Source: Pholis gunnellus (lineage: Eukaryota > Chordata > Actinopteri > Perciformes > Pholidae). From it: a stretch of DNA of 64,000 nt. The stretch lies in NCBI GenBank assembly GCA_910591455.2, contig OU342808.1, positions 8,568,904 through 8,632,903 of the forward strand, written 5' to 3'. The notes beneath the pieces are model-generated. The model saw only the letters and a program-made list of their open reading frames with translations, was not told the DNA's origin and did no database searches. The translations under genes and the position numbers were made by a program. Positions 61,101-64,000 of this stretch are shown in pieces (positions within the stretch are counted from its first letter, which is position 1; each line of letters begins with the position of its first letter).

Positions 61101-64000
61101 CAGTGTACTAGATCTAAGTGTGCGGATATCTCTTTCGGCAATAGAAACACAAGATAAATGACCACGATCGTGCAGAGGACATGCAACTCCATACTTCTGT
61201 TTATTGTGATGACATTATTAACTTAAAGCTGCATTCATTGACTTTTGATCACAAGCTGAAAGGTTGTTATGGGTAGCATTATGGGTAGCATTTGTACGTC
61301 CTGCCCAATCAGTACTGCGCATGTGCAGGCCAGGAGCCAGACGACTAACTCATTAGCTTCCTTCAAATACTATATGTGTAGTTTACATTTTTTTGTCATG
61401 TCGGATGGATGTACCCTCCGTCTCTGCAGCGAATACAGAATGCTGCTGCACAAGTTCTTACCAGGACGCTGATGTACGTCCCTCCAGTGGTTGCTAGACA
61501 TGATTTCCACCGTTTCTTACCATCCATCACTCTTGAACATTTTAAAGTCGAACTGGAGCCGTCTTGGTGCTGCAGCGAATTTGAGAGCAATTTCTGTAGA
61601 ATAGTGTCTCAAAACAAGCTGGTAACGGAGGGGATGTTCCAATTTTTCTTTTTTTGAATTAACGGTTTGATATTCTCTGGTGGTATTACCATGTAAACAA
61701 GTGAAACATAGATGAATGTTTGGTTAACAATCACCAACCGCTAACCAACAGTCTGCCACTGTTCACAGAATTGGACAGCCTTGTTTGCACCGCAGCACTT
61801 CAGGACAGACGCTTCGGCCAGAGTTTAAGAAACGTTGCTTAAAAATAATTGACAATTTGTCTCCTGTTCTGATTTTCTGCTCTGCCGCGTCCTGTTGCTG
61901 TTTCTCCATCTTCAGGCTGTAGCACAAGACTTCTAGTAACGTAAGGGGCACGACCTTCGGACAAAGATCAGAGTTTGGATTGTAGACGAGCAGCCGGATA
62001 GTCTGGTGCACGTTATGGCGCATAAAAGGAATGCGTTGTACGAATCATACCCGTTTCACGGACATGAATGAAGAAGCCAAGTAATTCTGCACCATCAGGA
62101 TGAAGTAGTCTGTTGCTTTTTGTCTGGATTTCAGGGTCTCTGCAAGTCCTGGAAAAGGGTTAAATGTCTCATCTGAAAAGGGGCTTAGATGGTTTTGAAA
62201 ACCCTGAAAGGTTTCAGTTTCAGGAGCTTTAAATGATTCTGGTGGGAAATTAAATGTATCCTGCAGAGTTTTGGACCTCTAGTAGTGCTATGAAGCTGTT
62301 TTTCTACGAGTGAGTCCCCGTTCAGTTTATCTCATGAATGTGCCTGAGGATGCGACGCGATACGCAGTCCTGCCAATGGTTTCTCACCATCCCACTGATC
62401 TACAGTACAGGTGGCAGTAGAGAAGAAGACTGCAAGCTAGTAAATAGGGTGTAAACAATACAAGATTAAAAAAAAAAAAAAATCATCTTTGCAAACACAT
62501 TTGTTAGACCTCAAGGATTCACGTGAGTGTTTGTGGGTGAAACTGAACTAACTTGTGTTCATTGATAAGACAACTCCAGAGGACACCTTTAACCCTTTAA
62601 ACAAAATATCCTCGTAGATCTACAGTTGCTTTCATATTGACTTTTTTTCCCTACATTTTAAATCCGTTTCATTCTCTTTTATAATAAGCATTAAAAGTCT
62701 TAAATAAAATGTGAGGTGGCTGCGTGGACGTGATGCAAATTATCAAAATATCTTGCAACCCTACATCTAAGTGTCCCTACGAAATGTCGGGATGAAGAGC
62801 AGCGAGGAATAATGCGTCTCAGGAGGATCCCTTTGACTTTAACTGTAAGGAAAAGGGACCCATCAAATGCAGCCGTCTTGTTAGCATCACAAGAGAAAAA
62901 GAGGACCGGTTGACCAAGAAAGGGAAGTCGTCCGTGAGGTAAACAGTGGAGGATATGATTAATTCAACGGGCTCACTGCGTTTGAACCTCCCAGGAAAAG
63001 ACCACTCGTTCCCCGGACGCTCCTCTTCCGACTACTTAAATATCAGGACACAGAGAGCATTACTCAACGGAGTGCGAGCTCTCCGGCGCCCACACACCCG
63101 ACGAAGGGCCACGCGCTAACATCTATGGCTGCGCCCGTTTCGGAGATATCCCGCAACCCTGACAGTTCAGCTGCACGTCTTTAAAACCGTGAAGTTTACG
63201 TCTACACACGCCCGGTCTGCGCGCTCAACACAACGGAGACATCTCGATGGACACTTAACCACCTGAGTCCACCTGATCCGGACTGAGCGCACTGAGCCGG
63301 TAAGCGAAGGAGCCTCCTGCCAGAAGCTGAGGTGACCTGGCGCGAGACACATTTGCCGGTTTAACTGCCGCCAAGAAGACAATAGGACTCTCATGGTTCT
63401 CTCCTGATCCCCCATCGATGAGGGAGAGGCTGGATCATTTTAGGGATATTGCTCTCACAGAAAGATCATTAGTTGTAATTCATAAAGCGCGGGCATCCAC
63501 TGTAGAGGCCCGGGACATCCTCATTGGCTCTCTTTCAAACTCACATTTTCTTACACAGATATAATGTGTCACTTTGATAGAATGCAAGAAGACCTACACA
63601 TTATTTTTTGTCCATAGGTTTTTTTATATACATTTTTGTGTTTGTTGGTTGTTTTGCTTGAGGATTTAATTATCTATTGTTATTTTTTTCTTGTCTGTGG
63701 TATCTTGTGGACAACAATGTTTATGTGACAAACTCAATAAAAAGTTAATCACAAAACAAAAAAGTATTTGAGGAAACTTGTAGACACAATGCATTTTTCA
63801 GTTACACCTGTAGAGAGATAAGCAGTTGTTCTGCTGTTGTGCACTAAATATAGTTTCAAACTGGAAAAGCTTCATATTCCTCCAGGAAACTGCCTCACGT
63901 TGTTCGTAGTTTATATTCAGGCTTACACACACACACACACACACACGCATCATCTGAACCTTGTGTGCCTTCACTGTTTGTCCCTCAGGTGAATTACGGG
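54768..64000 (+). CDS. ercc8: ERCC excision repair 8, CSA ubiquitin ligase complex subunit (WD40), exons 1-9 and start of exon 10
   Basis: Nine exons join in phase to 846 nt (282 codons), plus 12 nt of exon 10; human is 396 aa, so the last third lies right of the window. CSA is the substrate receptor of the CUL4-DDB1 ubiquitin ligase in transcription-coupled nucleotide excision repair. Seen: MLGFLTARQAGLDDPLRLRR (1-20), a helical DDB1-facing N-terminus; then WD40 blades including LSGGADGVIVIYD (60-72), MFVSSSFDKTMKVWD (114-128), ILASASADSKVKVWDVR (201-217) and LLTTGTDDRMRLWN (262-275). W214-D215-x-R217 is the WDxR signature of DDB1-binding WD40 receptors. Start ATG at 54768 has A at -3. Divergent from ndufaf2. 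Confidence 0.97.
54845..55260 (+). other. ercc8: ercc8 intron 1
   Basis: 416-bp AT-rich intron. Nothing notable. Confidence 0.9.
55261..55356 (+). CDS. ercc8: ercc8 coding exon 2
   Basis: 96 nt. Acceptor ttcaaag|GGTCTT, donor AGATA|gtaagt. Encodes VLSLTLNPDREVDRIHGNG to EVIEGR(Y). Confidence 0.96.
55357..56162 (+). other. ercc8: ercc8 intron 2
   Basis: Contains (TG)33 at 55426-55492 and a low-complexity AAT/ATT-rich stretch at 55740-55815. Confidence 0.9.
55426..55492. repeat. (TG)33 microsatellite
   Basis: Pure 67-bp repeat about 70 nt into ercc8 intron 2; GU-sense in the transcript. Confidence 0.97.
56163..56264 (+). CDS. ercc8: ercc8 coding exon 3
   Basis: 102 nt. Acceptor gttgtttag|CATGCTG, donor GGCAG|gtgagc. 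Encodes MLSGGADGVIVIYDLENYS to CKAVCTVG. Confidence 0.96.
56265..56809 (+). other. ercc8: ercc8 intron 3
   Basis: 545-bp non-coding intron; no repeat recognised. Confidence 0.9.
56810..56933 (+). CDS. ercc8: ercc8 coding exon 4
   Basis: 124 nt. Acceptor ttaatttag|GTCGAA, donor CTGAAG|gtgagg, ends in phase 0. Encodes the SVETVQWYPYDTGMF and KVWDTETLK blade. Confidence 0.96.
56934..57901 (+). other. ercc8: ercc8 intron 4
   Basis: Contains (TC)n at 57123-57161, an interrupted C tract at 57345-57388 leading straight into (CA)n to about 57415, and (TG)n at about 57534-57553. The CA and TG parts are complementary. Confidence 0.9.
57345..57388. repeat. interrupted poly(C) tract
   Basis: About 42 C with two single-A breaks, followed by (CA)n. 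Confidence 0.95.
57902..57983 (+). CDS. ercc8: ercc8 coding exon 5
   Basis: 82 nt. Acceptor cattcttcag|CCTGCT, donor GCAG|gtgtgt. Encodes PAEVFEFEGNVYSHHLSP to KHSLIA. Confidence 0.95.
57984..58962 (+). other. ercc8: ercc8 intron 5
   Basis: Contains (CA)n at about 58160-58195 and a 19-nt A run near 58529-58547. No exon. Confidence 0.9.
58963..59031 (+). CDS. ercc8: ercc8 coding exon 6
   Basis: 69 nt. Acceptor tgttttcag|TCGGCA, donor CAGG|gttagt. Encodes GTKEPKIQLCDLKSGS to HVLQ. Confidence 0.95.
59130..59196 (+). CDS. ercc8: ercc8 coding exon 7
   Basis: 67 nt. Acceptor cccttcag|GTCACA, donor GCCAG|gtaggc. Encodes HRAEVLSVRWSPRYEHILA. Confidence 0.95.
59197..59728 (+). other. ercc8: ercc8 intron 7
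   Basis: 532 bp non-coding. The first 240 bp are GC-richer than the rest and read as an open frame, without recognisable product. Confidence 0.85.
59729..59832 (+). CDS. ercc8: ercc8 coding exon 8
   Basis: 104 nt. Acceptor taatcttaag|TGCAGA, donor GGCAG|gtactg. Encodes ADSKVKVWDVRRASG and LDQHNGDKSKGASEA, with the WDxR DDB1-contact motif. Confidence 0.95.
59833..60594 (+). other. ercc8: ercc8 intron 8
   Basis: Non-coding; one C run at about 59979-59993. No repeat recognised. Confidence 0.85.
60595..60719 (+). CDS. ercc8: ercc8 coding exon 9
   Basis: 125 nt. Acceptor tcccaccag|TGAACA, donor ACGCTG|gtaaga. Encodes NTAHNGRVNGLCFTGDG to LWNSATGENTL, ending in phase 0. Confidence 0.95.
60720..63988 (+). 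other. ercc8: ercc8 intron 9
   Basis: Contains a short LINE-like fragment (61420-61480), a region near 61220-61300 that looks repetitive, and an AATAAA-bearing stretch at 63736-63741 followed by an A-rich run. A CpG-richer block lies at about 62990-63380. No further exon. Confidence 0.8.
61420..61480 (+). mobile_element. LINE reverse-transcriptase C-terminal fragment (remnant)
   Basis: Translates as LQRIQNAAAQVLTRT, which matches the conserved LQxIQNAAARxLTxT segment near the end of the reverse-transcriptase domain of common fish LINEs. Similarity stops after about 60 bp, so this is a small decayed fragment. Confidence 0.45.
63989..64000 (+). CDS. ercc8: ercc8 coding exon 10 (first 12 nt)
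   Basis: Acceptor tgtccctcag|GTGAATTACGGG at the window edge gives VNYG, exactly the residues expected after ENTL in the family. Confidence 0.9.

Noticed and set aside
62135..62770. Possible dispersed fish repeat in ercc8 intron 9
   Set aside because: Only scattered resemblance to a CAGGGTTTCTGCAG-type repeat; no continuous match or defined ends.
63167..63415. Minus-strand frame and AATAAA-bearing tail in ercc8 intron 9 as a retrogene
   Set aside because: I could not recognise a product, and the AATAAA at 63736 is on the other strand with no clear poly(A) tail; evidence is too thin.

Overview
This is vertebrate nuclear DNA, almost certainly from a teleost fish and probably a percomorph. It has multi-exon genes with GT-AG introns, very dense (CA)n, (GA)n and poly(G)/poly(C) repeats, and interspersed repeats I recognise from percomorph genomes. 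There are no operons, CRISPR arrays or other prokaryotic features.

Four protein-coding genes are supported by spliced reading frames whose exon phases all agree. (1) zswim6, minus strand, 35277 down to 867: coding exons 1-10 of a SWIM-type zinc-finger protein; the remaining 3' exons lie left of the window. (2) smim15, plus strand: a 74-codon single-pass membrane protein in one coding exon (38974-39198) behind a proposed non-coding first exon near 37.6-37.7 kb. (3) ndufaf2, minus strand, 54288 down to 41082: complete in four coding exons (160 aa), a mitochondrial complex I assembly factor. (4) ercc8 (CSA), plus strand, 54768 to the right edge: coding exons 1-9 plus the first 12 nt of exon 10, a WD40 protein of transcription-coupled DNA repair.

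The order zswim6(-) smim15(+) ndufaf2(-) ercc8(+) is the order and relative orientation, read in reverse, that I recall for human 5q12.1. zswim6 and smim15 are head to head about 2.3 kb apart. smim15 and ndufaf2 are tail to tail, with poly(A) signals possibly only about 100 bp apart. ndufaf2 and ercc8 are head to head with 479 bp between start codons and appear to share a promoter carrying two CCAAT boxes and a YY1-type ATGGCGGC site. The four genes do not form a pathway: ndufaf2 acts in mitochondria, ercc8 in nuclear repair and ubiquitination, zswim6 probably as a ubiquitin-ligase-type or neural regulatory protein, and smim15 is uncharacterised.

Most of the window is intron, chiefly the 24-kb zswim6 intron 1 and the 9.5-kb ndufaf2 intron 1. 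The main items for a second look are: complementary AC and GU repeats close to the two ends of zswim6 intron 4, which could bridge the splice sites by RNA pairing; GU repeats against other splice sites; five TAACGTTA palindromes within 900 bp at the smim15 5' end; a 59-bp segment duplicated 2.1 kb apart, one copy carrying a perfect hairpin; unusually many long G/C homopolymers; an orphan coding-like segment in zswim6 intron 1; and several old transposon copies. All gene names rest on recognising translated exons against family knowledge; no database search was possible.
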